Shown here piece by piece: positions 45,557 through 54,261 of a stretch of DNA of 64,000 nt. This DNA is from an uncultured Lachnospiraceae bacterium. GTDB taxonomy: Bacteria; Bacillota; Clostridia; Lachnospirales; Lachnospiraceae. Location: the NCBI GenBank assembly GCA_910588215.1, contig CAJUQJ010000008.1:62001-126000 (forward strand), given 5' to 3'. The position numbers were made by a program, and so were the translations under genes. The notes beneath the pieces are model-generated. The model ran no database searches. It saw only the letters and a program-made list of their open reading frames with translations, and had not been told where the DNA came from. The stretch's first letter is position 1, and each line of letters opens with the position of its first letter.

Positions 45557-46006
45557 CTACTGGTTGTTCAGCAGATTTAATCCCGTAGTTGCAATACTCT
45601 TACTGGCACTGAATGCAGTCGCGTTTGCCTGATAAGCCCGACTGGCGTCGATCAGATTCGTCATCTCCGTAATCGTGCTGACATTGGGATACATCACATA
45701 ACCGTTCTCATCCGCATCCGGATGAGAAGGATCATATACCATATTCCCTTCTGTCCATCTATCCTCATAAACTCCCGTCACCTTAACACCGGTACCGTCA
45801 TAACGTCCCCTTGCCTTACTCAGCACCTGTCGGAAAGGTGCCTGGGAATTCTTCTCCTCGAAAACCACTACTTTCCTGCGATAAGGCGTACCGTCCTCCG
45901 TACGGGTCGTATTTGCATTGGCTACATTCTGCGAAATGATATCCATACGATATCGTTCCGCTGTCATACCGGTTGCGTTAATGTCAAAAGCTGTAAACAT
46001 TCCCAT
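45557..46006 (-). CDS. flgC: Flagellar rod protein FlgC
   Basis: Proximal rod subunit. 149 residues with the N-terminal AFDINATGMTAERYRMDIISQNVANANTT and C-terminal LIDASRAYQANATAF regions that form the D0 coiled coil. Between flgB and fliE as in most Firmicutes. Normal length. Confidence 0.95.
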   Translation of the reverse strand: MGMFTAFDINATGMTAERYRMDIISQNVANANTTRTEDGTPYRRKVVVFEEKNSQAPFRQVLSKARGRYDGTGVKVTGVYEDRWTEGNMVYDPSHPDADENGYVMYPNVSTITEMTNLIDASRAYQANATAFSASKSIATTGLNLLNNQ

Positions 46007-46069
46007 AGTTTGTTCTCCTTATTCCCTCAATCACACAAGCTGTTGTCATGCCCGTTCACGGCACCATCA

Positions 46070-46474
46070 TTATTTCATGACCATCTGCAGATTCTTGAAC
46101 TCCTGTCTGATCGATGCCGTCAGACCCTGGTATACTATCTGATTCTTGGCCAGATACACTGCTTCCGTATCCGGATCCACATTATTACCGTCTACACGAT
46201 AGGAATACCCCGAATAATCGCTGTATGTAACAGGACTCAACCGTCCAAGATCCTTGTTCAGCCTGCTCATCTTGGCATCCATTGAAATATATCTGGACTG
46301 TCCGAGTGCCTTCGCAAGCTGCGTCTCAAAACTGACGTCGCTTCTCTTAAATCCTGGTGTATCAGCGTTGGATATATTGTTGGAGATAACATCATTGCGA
46401 ATCCATGACGCATCTGCCGCCCTATCCAGCACATTAATATAATCAAATGCATTGGTACTTGTTAATGTACTCAT
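46070..46474 (-). CDS. flgB: Flagellar rod protein FlgB
   Basis: Proximal rod subunit and first gene of the fla/che cluster. 134 residues with the N-terminal FDYINVLDRAADASW and NDVISNNISNADTPGFKR and the C-terminal region ending LQMVMK. AGGAGG lies 11 nt before the ATG, and a good promoter is at 46514-46541. Confidence 0.95.
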   Translation of the reverse strand: MSTLTSTNAFDYINVLDRAADASWIRNDVISNNISNADTPGFKRSDVSFETQLAKALGQSRYISMDAKMSRLNKDLGRLSPVTYSDYSGYSYRVDGNNVDPDTEAVYLAKNQIVYQGLTASIRQEFKNLQMVMK

Positions 46475-46513
46475 ATAATCATAGCCCTCCTATAATAGTA
46501 GAATCCATAATCC

Positions 46514-46541
46514 ATTATAAAGGTATTAAGAAAAAAAACAA
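46514..46541 (-). promoter_or_regulatory. Sigma-A-type promoter of the flgB (fla/che) unit
   Basis: Minus-strand TTGTTT (46536-46541) and TATAAT (46514-46519), 16 bp apart, about 40 bp upstream of the flgB start. A T-rich upstream stretch may act as an UP element. No sigma-28 motif was recognised here. Confidence 0.6.
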
Positions 46542-46583
46542 GGTTTTTCGATTCATTTTTCACAAATAATTAACAGCAAAATC

Positions 46584-46611
46584 TGGAAGCCGCATATTTG
46601 GCTGGCTTCCA
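46584..46611 (-). terminator. Hairpin after codY, probable terminator
   Basis: Perfect TGGAAGCC/GGCTTCCA stem with a 12-nt loop; the minus strand continues GATTTTG. It lies 160 bp past the codY stop and upstream of the flgB promoter. T-run is short, so efficiency is uncertain. Confidence 0.55.
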
Positions 46612-46768
46612 ATTTTCCTACATCCGTCGTCAGAAAGGCCCTTTGCTATATAGAAGTGATATAAAAAAGGATTCACCCGGCATTAAACGCTCAATTGTAA
46701 ATCCTTTTACATCGCATATCTCCTGTATTCGTTTCTGTTCTGCATCAGCCACTGCTTCAGATTCCTGC

Positions 46769-47554
46769 TCAAAACCGTCCCTGCTCTTTGAGCTTCTCTA
46801 CTTCCTCGAAGACCACATCATTCAATACCTTAATGTAAGTCCCCTTCATACCGGAAGACCGGGACTCGATCACGCCCGCACTCTCAAACTTGCGCAGTGC
46901 ATTGACGATAACGGAGCGGGTGATACCCACCTTATCCGCGATCTTACTCGCCACGAGAATTCCTTCCATACCTCCAAGCTCGTCGAATATATGTGTGATC
47001 GCTTCCATCTCGGAAAAAGACAGCGTGCCGATCGCGGATTTCACCACCGCCAACTTACGATTCTCCTCCGCGTTCTCCTCACTCACAGCCCGCAGCATCT
47101 CCAAACCTACTACAGTGGTTCCATACTCGCACAAGATAATATCATCAATATCATACTGTGCGTCACATTTATATAGAAACAGCGTTCCCAACCGCTCACC
47201 TGATATCTCGATCGGCGTGATCACAGCCCTGTACCGCTTCGTATCAATGCTCTCAAATCCCAAAGTCTCCAGATTGACATTCTCCTTCGTAGACAACACA
47301 GAAAGCAGCCTCTCATTCAACATAGGATCGATAAAGCCTCCCACATGATCTACGATCAACTCCATAATGGATTCCACCATATCCAGATCACCGAGTCCCA
47401 ACACTTTGCCCTTCCTGCTTATGACAAGCACGTTGGAACCGAGAATATCCTTCAATACATCGCAGATATCATTGAACACGACCTTACCTGAATTGTTGTT
47501 ATGCAGAAGCTTTCCGATCTTCCTCGTCTTATCCAGTAACTGAACACTGCTCAT
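46769..47554 (-). CDS. codY: GTP/branched-chain amino acid-sensing regulator CodY
   Basis: Global transcription regulator that represses stationary-phase genes, motility included, when GTP and branched-chain amino acids are plentiful. 261 residues: an N-terminal GAF domain (MSSVQLLDKTRKIGKLL, then VFNDICDVLKDILGSNV) and the C-terminal winged helix with ASKIADKVGITRSVIVNALRKF and the SSGMKGTYIKVLN wing. Complete. In this position, between topA and flgB, it is next to an operon it controls in other Firmicutes. Confidence 0.96.
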   Translation of the reverse strand: MSSVQLLDKTRKIGKLLHNNNSGKVVFNDICDVLKDILGSNVLVISRKGKVLGLGDLDMVESIMELIVDHVGGFIDPMLNERLLSVLSTKENVNLETLGFESIDTKRYRAVITPIEISGERLGTLFLYKCDAQYDIDDIILCEYGTTVVGLEMLRAVSEENAEENRKLAVVKSAIGTLSFSEMEAITHIFDELGGMEGILVASKIADKVGITRSVIVNALRKFESAGVIESRSSGMKGTYIKVLNDVVFEEVEKLKEQGRF

Positions 47555-47675
47555 AAACCCAACTCCTTATACTCTCGCCCCAAAAAAACAGTACGCTGTC
47601 ATGGATGTATAACAGCATAAATATCTGAACCGTAATACAAATGTTCCAAATAGTTACACAATTCTGTATAAAATG

Positions 47676-47704
47676 ATTTTATCACAACATTCGAGTATAA
47701 TCAA
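47676..47704 (-). promoter_or_regulatory. Sigma-A-type promoter for codY
   Basis: Minus-strand TTGATT (47699-47704) and TAAAAT (47676-47681), 17 bp apart, about 120 bp before the start codon. The rest of the 319-bp gap shows one CodY-box-like word and nothing else I can name. Confidence 0.55.
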
Positions 47705-47758
47705 TGGGCATCGCTCATATTTTGTATCTTTTGTCTGGAATATTCATTATAATCATGG

Positions 47759-47773
47759 AATTTTCTGACATTC
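47759..47773. promoter_or_regulatory. CodY-box-like site
   Basis: AATTTTCTGACATTC matches the CodY consensus AATTTTCWGAAAATT at 12 of 15 positions. It lies about 55 bp upstream of the codY promoter, so it could serve autoregulation. A single imperfect match by eye. Confidence 0.35.
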
Positions 47774-47873
47774 ATATTTTAACGTTCATTACATTACGTC
47801 AAATACAACATTTTGTCAAATCTCTGTCCCTGTTCACACAAGCAACGCATACCTCCGTCAGCCTCAACTTCCG

Positions 47874-49949
47874 CTATGCTTCCTGCTTCTTTACATCTTT
47901 GACAAATCCGCAGTTTTCATCCGAACATACCAGCTTATTTCCCTTCTGCAGCATGATGGCGCCGCACCGGTCACATTTATCATCTACCGGTCGCTGCCAT
48001 ACCATAAAGTCGCAATCGGGATTATTGATACAGCCGTAATACTTCCTTCCCTTCTTAGTCTTCTTCAATACGATATCCTTACCGCATTTCGGACATGCCA
48101 CTCCGATCTTCTCAAAATACGGCTTCGTATTGCGGCAGTCCGGAAAGCCGGGACATGCCAAAAATCTGCCGTGGGGACCGTACTTGATCACCATCTGCCT
48201 GCCGCACAGATCACAGAACTCGTCAGAAAGTTCATCCGCTATCTCCACCTCATCCAATTCCTTCTCCGCCTTATCCACTGCTTCTTCCAGATCCGGATAG
48301 AAATTAGATATCACGGTCTTCCACTTTACGCTTCCCTCTTCCACACCGTCCAGCAGTGCCTCCATCGTCGCCGTAAAGTTCACGTCCACAATGGATGGAA
48401 ACGCCTCCTTCATCATGTTGTTCACGACTTCTCCTAACTCCGTCACATAGAGATTTCTGTTCTCCTTAACGATATATCTTCTGGCAAGGATCGTGGTGAT
48501 CGTAGGCGCATAGGTACTGGGACGCCCTATTCCCAGCTCCTCCATGGCTCTGACTAAGGATGCCTCCGTATAGTGCGGCGCCGGCTGCGTAAAATGCTGT
48601 TTCTCCACGAGTTCTTTCAACGAAAGTTTCGTGTCTTTAGTGATTCCTTTCATCAGCGTGTTATTCTCTTCCTTCTCATCCTCCTGCATATAGACACTCA
48701 TAAAACCGTCAAACTTTACTTTTGAGGCAGCCACCGTAAACCTATGACCGGCGGCGTCAATCTTCACCGAGGTAGTCTCATAAACCGCAGGAGCCATGCG
48801 GCTTGCCACAAAACGCTTCCAGATCAGTTGGTAAAGTCTGAACTGATCTCTGGACAAAGATTCCTTGATCTCCACCGGGATTCGGTCGATCTGCGTTGGG
48901 CGAATCGCTTCATGGGCATCCTGGATCTTCCCGCCGCTCTTATGCTCCTGTTCCGTTTCTCCCGTATACGCCTCCCCATATCTGTCTGCTATAAAGGCCC
49001 CCGCAGCTTTCGCTGCTTCGTCAGATACTCTTGTAGAATCCGTACGTAGATAAGTAATGATACCTGCCGTACCATTCCCCTTGATATCAACACCTTCATA
49101 CAACTGTTGAGCAAGGCGCATCGTCTTCTGGGTAGAAAAGTTCAACACCTTGCTGGCTTCCTGCTGCAGCGTTGACGTCGTGAACGGCAGAGGTGCCTTC
49201 TTGATCCTTTCACCACTCTTTACGGACGATATTTGATATACAGCCTGATCTAACTGTTTCTTGATCTCTTCCATTTCTTCCAATGAAGAGATTGTCTTCT
49301 TCTCCTCCACTGTCCCATAATATTTCGCAAGGATCGGTTTCTTCTCACCCTCCACCATCAAGGAAGCGTCTAGTGTCCAATATTCCTCCGGTATGAAGGC
49401 GTTGATCTCCTCCTCCCGGTCACAGATAATACGCAGTGCAACGGACTGTACGCGCCCGGCGCTTAACCCTCTCTTTACCTTTGCCCATAAAACAGGTGAT
49501 ATTTTATATCCCACCATACGGTCAAGACAGCGCCTGGCCTGTTGGGCGTCCACCAGATCCATATTGATCTCTCTGGCATTCTTTAAAGATTCCTTGACTG
49601 CAGTCTTAGTGATCTCATTGAAGGTAATGCGATAAACCTTCTTATTCTCCAGTTTCAGTGCCGCAAGCAGGTGCCATGATATAGCTTCTCCCTCGCGATC
49701 AGGGTCTGTCGCCAGATATATCTTCTCAGCCTTCTTCACTTCTTTGCGAAGATTTGCCAGAATGTCTCCCTTACCCCGGATCGTGATATACTTAGGTTCA
49801 AAATCATGTTCAACATCGATACCCAGCACACTGCGTGGCAGATCCCGCACATGCCCATTGCTGGCTGCAACCTCATAGTTTGTTCCCAAAAATTTCTTGA
49901 TCGTTTTCACCTTAGCCGGTGATTCCACAATTACCAGATACTTTGCCAT
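47874..49949 (-). CDS. topA: DNA topoisomerase I (type IA)
   Basis: Relaxes negative supercoils. 691 residues: N-terminal Toprim domain (LVIVESPAK and DPDREGEAI), active-site Tyr in YLRTDSTRVS, and three C-terminal four-cysteine zinc ribbons (CDLCG.., CPKCG.., CDRCG..). ATG at 49949 with AGGGG upstream; the extra 28 codons to 50033 are not needed. Normal for the family. Located between dprA and codY. Confidence 0.97.
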   Translation of the reverse strand: MAKYLVIVESPAKVKTIKKFLGTNYEVAASNGHVRDLPRSVLGIDVEHDFEPKYITIRGKGDILANLRKEVKKAEKIYLATDPDREGEAISWHLLAALKLENKKVYRITFNEITKTAVKESLKNAREINMDLVDAQQARRCLDRMVGYKISPVLWAKVKRGLSAGRVQSVALRIICDREEEINAFIPEEYWTLDASLMVEGEKKPILAKYYGTVEEKKTISSLEEMEEIKKQLDQAVYQISSVKSGERIKKAPLPFTTSTLQQEASKVLNFSTQKTMRLAQQLYEGVDIKGNGTAGIITYLRTDSTRVSDEAAKAAGAFIADRYGEAYTGETEQEHKSGGKIQDAHEAIRPTQIDRIPVEIKESLSRDQFRLYQLIWKRFVASRMAPAVYETTSVKIDAAGHRFTVAASKVKFDGFMSVYMQEDEKEENNTLMKGITKDTKLSLKELVEKQHFTQPAPHYTEASLVRAMEELGIGRPSTYAPTITTILARRYIVKENRNLYVTELGEVVNNMMKEAFPSIVDVNFTATMEALLDGVEEGSVKWKTVISNFYPDLEEAVDKAEKELDEVEIADELSDEFCDLCGRQMVIKYGPHGRFLACPGFPDCRNTKPYFEKIGVACPKCGKDIVLKKTKKGRKYYGCINNPDCDFMVWQRPVDDKCDRCGAIMLQKGNKLVCSDENCGFVKDVKKQEA

Positions 49950-50095
49950 AGAATATTCCCCTGTCTCTTCCTTAATTAATATACAATACTGAAAGTAGAT
50001 CTCCAGCTTAACATATTGACACTGACCGTGCACAATAGTGATTTCTACTTATATATAGTATGCTATTTCTTAAATAAGACTCGTCAACGTGAAAC

Positions 50096-50124
50096 ACTAT
50101 ACACTATATTTTTTACGCTGGCAA
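50096..50124 (-). promoter_or_regulatory. Sigma-A-type promoter for topA
   Basis: Minus-strand TTGCCA (50119-50124) and TATAGT (50096-50101), 17 bp apart, in the gap between dprA and topA. Confidence 0.55.
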
Positions 50125-50170
50125 GGGGAAAAAAATTAAAAAAATTTAAACTAAGCGGTACTTTTCCAGT

Positions 50171-51313
50171 TTATTCCTTTTTAAAATAGTACTTACCATC
50201 GGCCTGCCCGGCATATCCCTCTGCGTACAGCTGCAGAAGTTCATAACACAATTTCGGCACTGCAATGGAATCTCCATACGCTTTCTTGTATGCCTCCTGG
50301 AGCCGTTCCATAGACTGCGGCTGAAAATCCAGAATCTTAAATACTTTGTCCCGGACCCCTGACAGATGCAAGATCGGCTGCCGGCTGATGACGCTTTGAT
50401 CCATATACCCGGTCAAGCCTGCCTGCAGATCTTCCAAAAGTTCTTCCGGACTCATCACCAGCTGCGCGCCCTGTCTGATCAGCCTGTTGCATCCCTCACT
50501 CAAAGCATCAGTAGCCCTTCCTGGCACTGCATATACTTCACGTCCCTGTTCCAACGCCATATCAACCGTGATCAGCGTTCCGCTGCGGCCTTTCGCTTCA
50601 ATGACCAGAACACCGTCGCACAAGCCGCTTATAATGCGGTTCCTGGGCGGAAAAAGTACTGCTCTCGGCTCCATACCGGGCGGATATTCGGAACACACGC
50701 CTCCCTTGACTAACAGCTGCTCATACACTTCCCGGTTCTCCCGGGGATAGCAGACATCCACACCGCACCCCAGCACGCCCAAAGAATAGCCGCCTGCATA
50801 AAGAGCCGCCCGCTGTCCTATTCCGTCAATCCCTCTGGCCATTCCACTGATGATCTGCACACCTGCCTGCGCCAACACTGTTCCAAATTCTTTTGCCATA
50901 TATCTCCCATATTCTGTGCAGTTCCTGGCACCGATAACGGCAATGGACCTGCCCTCATCAACCGGCAGCCTCCCCGCATAATACAACCCATAGGGAGCAT
51001 CGCCTATCTGCGCCAGTTTGCGCGGATAGCTAGCTTCTTTAACCGTGACAAAGGAAATCCCCCGTGAGAGTATCCTTTCATATTCTTCAAGTATCCCTTT
51101 GATCTCACTACTTTTTGCCAGCGCCTGCAGTCTTCTTGCCTTGTCCTGATATCTGGCAGATACCTTCGCTTCCAAACGTTCCTTCCTTGCCGTATCATAT
51201 ATGATCTGCGCTGTCCCGAACTGCTCCAGCCCCCTCAGGAAGCCCCTGCTGCCCATCCCTGCCGCCTGATACAGCCAATGCACATAAGCCTTCTCGATCT
51301 GTTCATCCGTCAT
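50171..51313 (-). CDS. dprA: DNA-processing protein DprA (Smf)
   Basis: Loads RecA on incoming single-stranded DNA during transformation. 380 residues: an N-terminal helical region, the Rossmann core with IGARNCTEYGRYMA and ISGMARGIDGIGQRAAL, GCGVDVCYPRENR and GTLITVDMALEQGR, and a C-terminal winged-helix-like DML1 domain. It lies 18 bp after yifB, and with comEC at the window edge gives a partial competence set. Confidence 0.95.
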   Translation of the reverse strand: MTDEQIEKAYVHWLYQAAGMGSRGFLRGLEQFGTAQIIYDTARKERLEAKVSARYQDKARRLQALAKSSEIKGILEEYERILSRGISFVTVKEASYPRKLAQIGDAPYGLYYAGRLPVDEGRSIAVIGARNCTEYGRYMAKEFGTVLAQAGVQIISGMARGIDGIGQRAALYAGGYSLGVLGCGVDVCYPRENREVYEQLLVKGGVCSEYPPGMEPRAVLFPPRNRIISGLCDGVLVIEAKGRSGTLITVDMALEQGREVYAVPGRATDALSEGCNRLIRQGAQLVMSPEELLEDLQAGLTGYMDQSVISRQPILHLSGVRDKVFKILDFQPQSMERLQEAYKKAYGDSIAVPKLCYELLQLYAEGYAGQADGKYYFKKE

Positions 51314-51331
51314 CCCTTATCCCTCTTCTTT

Positions 51332-52879
51332 CTATATATCCTGGCCGCCATTATACCGATAGCAGATAGCCTCTGCCAGGTGCTCTTCCCTGATTCCTGT
51401 ACTCCCCTCCAGATCCGCTATTGTACGTGCCACCTTAAGGATCCTATGATACCCTCTGGCCGACAGGCGCATGACTGAGAACATACGCTCCATATAATTT
51501 CTTTCCTTCTCCTCCAATCTGCAGTACTTCTCCACGTCTGCAACTCCCATATCCGTGTTAAACCGCAGCTTTGTACCCGCAAAGCGGTCTGACTGCATCT
51601 TTCTTGCAGCCAGGACTCTTTCCCTGATCTGCGCGCTACTCTCTCCTGCCGGCTTCTCTATCATATCCCGAAATCTCAGCGCTTCCACCTCCACGCAGAT
51701 GTCGATCCGATCCAGGATCGGACCGGACACCCTGCCAAGATATCTTCTCACTTCATAGGGTGCACAGCGGCATCTCGCCATATCCGGATAATGACCGCAG
51801 GGGCACGGATTCATGGCGCCCACCAGCATAAAATCCGCCGGAAACGTATAAACGCCGCTGCTTCTCGCAATCTGTATCAGCCTGTCCTCCAAAGGTTGAC
51901 GAAGAATATCCAGGGTCTCTCTCCTAAACTCCGGCAGCTCGTCAAGGAACAATACACCGCGGTGGGAAAGACTGATGATCCCCGGAACCGGCACTCGGCC
52001 GCCTCCCGCTAAAGCCTGACTCGTTATCGTGTGATGCGGATTCAGAAACGGCCTCCTTGTGATCAATACTTCCCCTGAGGAACGCAGCAGCCCCGACACA
52101 CTGTAGACCGTTGATACTTCCAGGCTTTCCTGCAGCGACAACGGCGGCAGGATTGAAGGGATCCTTTTCGCCAGCATCGTCTTACCGGAACCCGGAGGTC
52201 CGATCATTAGCAGATGATGGAAGCCTGCCGCTGCCACCTCGGCCGCTCTCTTCACGGTCTCCTGACCGCTGATATCCGCAAAATCAGGAGTTCTGTCCCC
52301 GTCTCTCTCTTTCCACAAAGACCTCACATCAATCTGCTTCGGTTCGATCAATCCTTCCTCGCCTTTCTCCAGGCCTTGCAGATACGCCACTGTTTCCGTT
52401 ACACTTGCCACACCAATGATCTCAATGTCTCCCACCACAGCGCCCTCCATGGCATTATCGCAAGGCAGGATGCATCTTCGCATCCCGCTTTCCTTCGCCT
52501 TCGCAACAATAGGCAGAACACCCCTCACCGGTTTGATCTCTCCATTCAGTCCCAGTTCTCCCAGCAAGACCGTTCTCTGTGTACTCTCCTTTGAAAGCCT
52601 TCCTAAACAGGTCAGGATTCCCACCGCCACCGGCAAGTCAAGCATCGTCCCTTCCTTGCGCAGATCTGCCGGGGACAGATTCACATTGATGCACATCGGC
52701 GGCAGCGTGATTCCGGAATTCTTCAGCGCGACACGCACCCGTTCTCGCGCCTCCCGCACCTCCGAACTTAAGAGCCCCACCATCTGAAAACAGGGTAACC
52801 CTTTCGACAGATCGACCTCTACCTGCACCAGACAACTGCTGATGCCGCAGACCGTCCCTGATGTTATCGTACTAAACAA
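51332..52879 (-). CDS. yifB: YifB/ComM family Mg-chelatase-like AAA ATPase
   Basis: AAA+ protein related to ComM, a branch-migration helicase in transformation. 515 residues: an N-terminal Lon-like (ChlI) domain (SCLVQVEVDLSKGLPCFQMVG), Walker A GPPGSGKTMLAKR, Walker B VLFLDELPEF, the GAMNPCPCGHYPD motif and a C-terminal domain. I choose the TTG at 52879, giving the usual FSTITSG start, with AAGGAGG 7 nt upstream; the open frame continues another 67 codons without similarity. Followed closely by dprA. Confidence 0.93.
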   Translation of the reverse strand: MFSTITSGTVCGISSCLVQVEVDLSKGLPCFQMVGLLSSEVREARERVRVALKNSGITLPPMCINVNLSPADLRKEGTMLDLPVAVGILTCLGRLSKESTQRTVLLGELGLNGEIKPVRGVLPIVAKAKESGMRRCILPCDNAMEGAVVGDIEIIGVASVTETVAYLQGLEKGEEGLIEPKQIDVRSLWKERDGDRTPDFADISGQETVKRAAEVAAAGFHHLLMIGPPGSGKTMLAKRIPSILPPLSLQESLEVSTVYSVSGLLRSSGEVLITRRPFLNPHHTITSQALAGGGRVPVPGIISLSHRGVLFLDELPEFRRETLDILRQPLEDRLIQIARSSGVYTFPADFMLVGAMNPCPCGHYPDMARCRCAPYEVRRYLGRVSGPILDRIDICVEVEALRFRDMIEKPAGESSAQIRERVLAARKMQSDRFAGTKLRFNTDMGVADVEKYCRLEEKERNYMERMFSVMRLSARGYHRILKVARTIADLEGSTGIREEHLAEAICYRYNGGQDI

Positions 52880-52997
52880 TATTCTGCCTCCTTCCTCCTG
52901 AAACCAAATTGTATCCTCTAAAAAAATTCCGTGATCTTCGTGGTGAATGACCGTGAAATGATTCGTGAATTGAACAAGAATGGGGATTACCACCCTT

Positions 52998-53026
52998 TTT
53001 ATATCATATACGATAGAAATAAGCAA
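52998..53026 (-). promoter_or_regulatory. Predicted promoter for yifB-dprA
   Basis: Minus-strand TTGCTT (53021-53026) and TATAAA (52998-53003), 17 bp apart, about 120 bp upstream of the TTG start. Between promoter and gene lie repeated TCACG-type half-sites (about 52930-52970). Confidence 0.4.
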
Positions 53027-53123
53027 TTCTCCGCCAACATATCTGCTATAGAACTTTCTGTCCGTCATGCAACGATACAAGTCTTCTCAAACGCTATATA
53101 TAGTTCATTTTCAAATTAAACAT

Positions 53124-53151
53124 AAAAAAAGCACAATATCCTGTATTGTGC
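53124..53151 (-). terminator. Rho-independent terminator after sigK
   Basis: GCACAATA (53131-53138) pairs perfectly with TATTGTGC (53144-53151) over a 5-nt loop, followed on the minus strand by seven T. Between it and the sigK stop lie about 150 bp with no supported gene. Confidence 0.88.
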
Positions 53152-53298
53152 ATATTACCCAACCGTCTTACACTACGCTCCGTTCGGAGCCCAGCGGAAC
53201 ACATTCCGGAAGAACCTCTTTCCCATTCCATTTATCCATGAGGTCCTTTCGAATTTCATGTCCACCGGTTTCCCCTCTTCTTATATCCCTTGTGTCCT

Positions 53299-53934
53299 TT
53301 ACGACATCTCATATGCCTCCCGCAGCTTCTCTAATGCCCTTTTCTCGATTCTCGACACATAACTTCTGGAAATGCCGAGCTTGCGCCCGATCTCCCGCTG
53401 GGTCACCTCATACTCACTCGTCAGCCCATAACGCAGGATGATGATCTCCCGCTCCCTTTCATTCAGCTTTTCATGGATCAGCCCTGACAATCTGCTCAAC
53501 TTGTTTTCTGCCTCCATCCTGTCAACCACATCCACCTGCTCCTGTTCCATGATGTCAAGAAGGTTGATCTCATTGCCTTCCCGATCTGTCCCAATCGGCT
53601 CATAGAGCGAGACTTCTCTTGAAGTTTTCTTTCTGGCACGCAGAAACATCAACAGTTCGTTGTCGATACACCGTGATGCATAGGTGCTCAGTTTTCCCTT
53701 GCCTGAATCAAAGGAGTCGATCGCTTTGATCAATCCGATCGTTCCGATCGATATCATATCTTCCGTCTCTTCGTCTACATTCTGATACTTCTTGGCTATG
53801 TGGGCAACCAAACGAAGATTATGTTCGATCAGAGCTTCCTTGGCCACTGCACGCTCCGCTTCACTGCCCGTCTCCATCCTGTTTAAGTATATGGCCTCTT
53901 CCTTCGCAGTTAATGGTTGCTTAAATGTTTTCAA
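53299..53934 (-). CDS. sigK: Sporulation sigma factor SigK
   Basis: Late mother-cell sigma factor. 211 residues: region 2 (EHNLRLVAHIAKKYQ, then DMISIGTIGLIKAIDSFD and KLSTYASRCIDNELLMFLRARKK) and region 4 (VTQREIGRKLGISRSYVSRIEKRALEKL). The gene is continuous, with no skin element interruption. There is no long pro-sequence at the N-terminus. TTG start at 53934 with GGGGG 6 nt upstream. SigE shares much of this pattern, but length and N-terminus fit SigK better. Confidence 0.85.
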   Translation of the reverse strand: MKTFKQPLTAKEEAIYLNRMETGSEAERAVAKEALIEHNLRLVAHIAKKYQNVDEETEDMISIGTIGLIKAIDSFDSGKGKLSTYASRCIDNELLMFLRARKKTSREVSLYEPIGTDREGNEINLLDIMEQEQVDVVDRMEAENKLSRLSGLIHEKLNEREREIIILRYGLTSEYEVTQREIGRKLGISRSYVSRIEKRALEKLREAYEMS

Positions 53935-54042
53935 AAGAAGCCCCCAAAGTCCATTTACTCTATTCTATGAACCGGTGACATCTTAAGTGCCTTTCCACCT
54001 GAAAATAGCCCATGCCCTGGTGCGGTAGTTTCGAGAATGACT

Positions 54043-54099
54043 CTAGTATAAGCTACACCAATTATCGCTACCTTACACGCTTAGTGTGGGCTATACTAG
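54043..54099. repeat. 57-bp inverted-repeat unit with CTAG ends
   Basis: CTAGTATA (54043-54050) and TATACTAG (54092-54099) bound a short unit whose inner bases are also partly complementary. It shares its right CTAG with the larger palindrome that follows. Confidence 0.5.
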
Positions 54100-54261
54100 T
54101 ACTCCGTACTGAAAACCCTTGTGCAAATATTTCGGTCTATTTTCCCGATTGCACAAGCCCAGAATACTCAACGTAGCCCGCTACGCCTCCGTTTCTGAAC
54201 TTGTACACTCGAAAAAATATCCTCGAAAATTTGCACAGGAACTTCAAGTACGGAGTACTAG
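54096..54261. mobile_element. 166-bp imperfect palindrome, IS630/mariner MITE-like
   Basis: The whole segment folds back on itself: CTAGTACTCCGTACT (54096-54110) with its perfect complement at 54247-54261, then two 80-base arms that match with small gaps and a central CGTAG/CTACG hairpin. There is no coding capacity. Ends at CTAG are the target preference known for IS630-type transposases (TA duplicated). The right CTAG contains the TAG stop codon of hemW, so the gene is left intact. Mobility is inferred from structure; no second copy is in the window. Confidence 0.55.

Noticed and set aside
52880..53080. N-terminal extension of yifB by 67 codons
   Set aside because: No family similarity, crosses the predicted promoter, and a good TTG start with ribosome site exists at 52879.
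53194..53260. Short open frame between the sigK stop and its terminator (about 28 codons)
   Set aside because: Weak ribosome site and no recognisable sequence; more likely untranslated 3' region.
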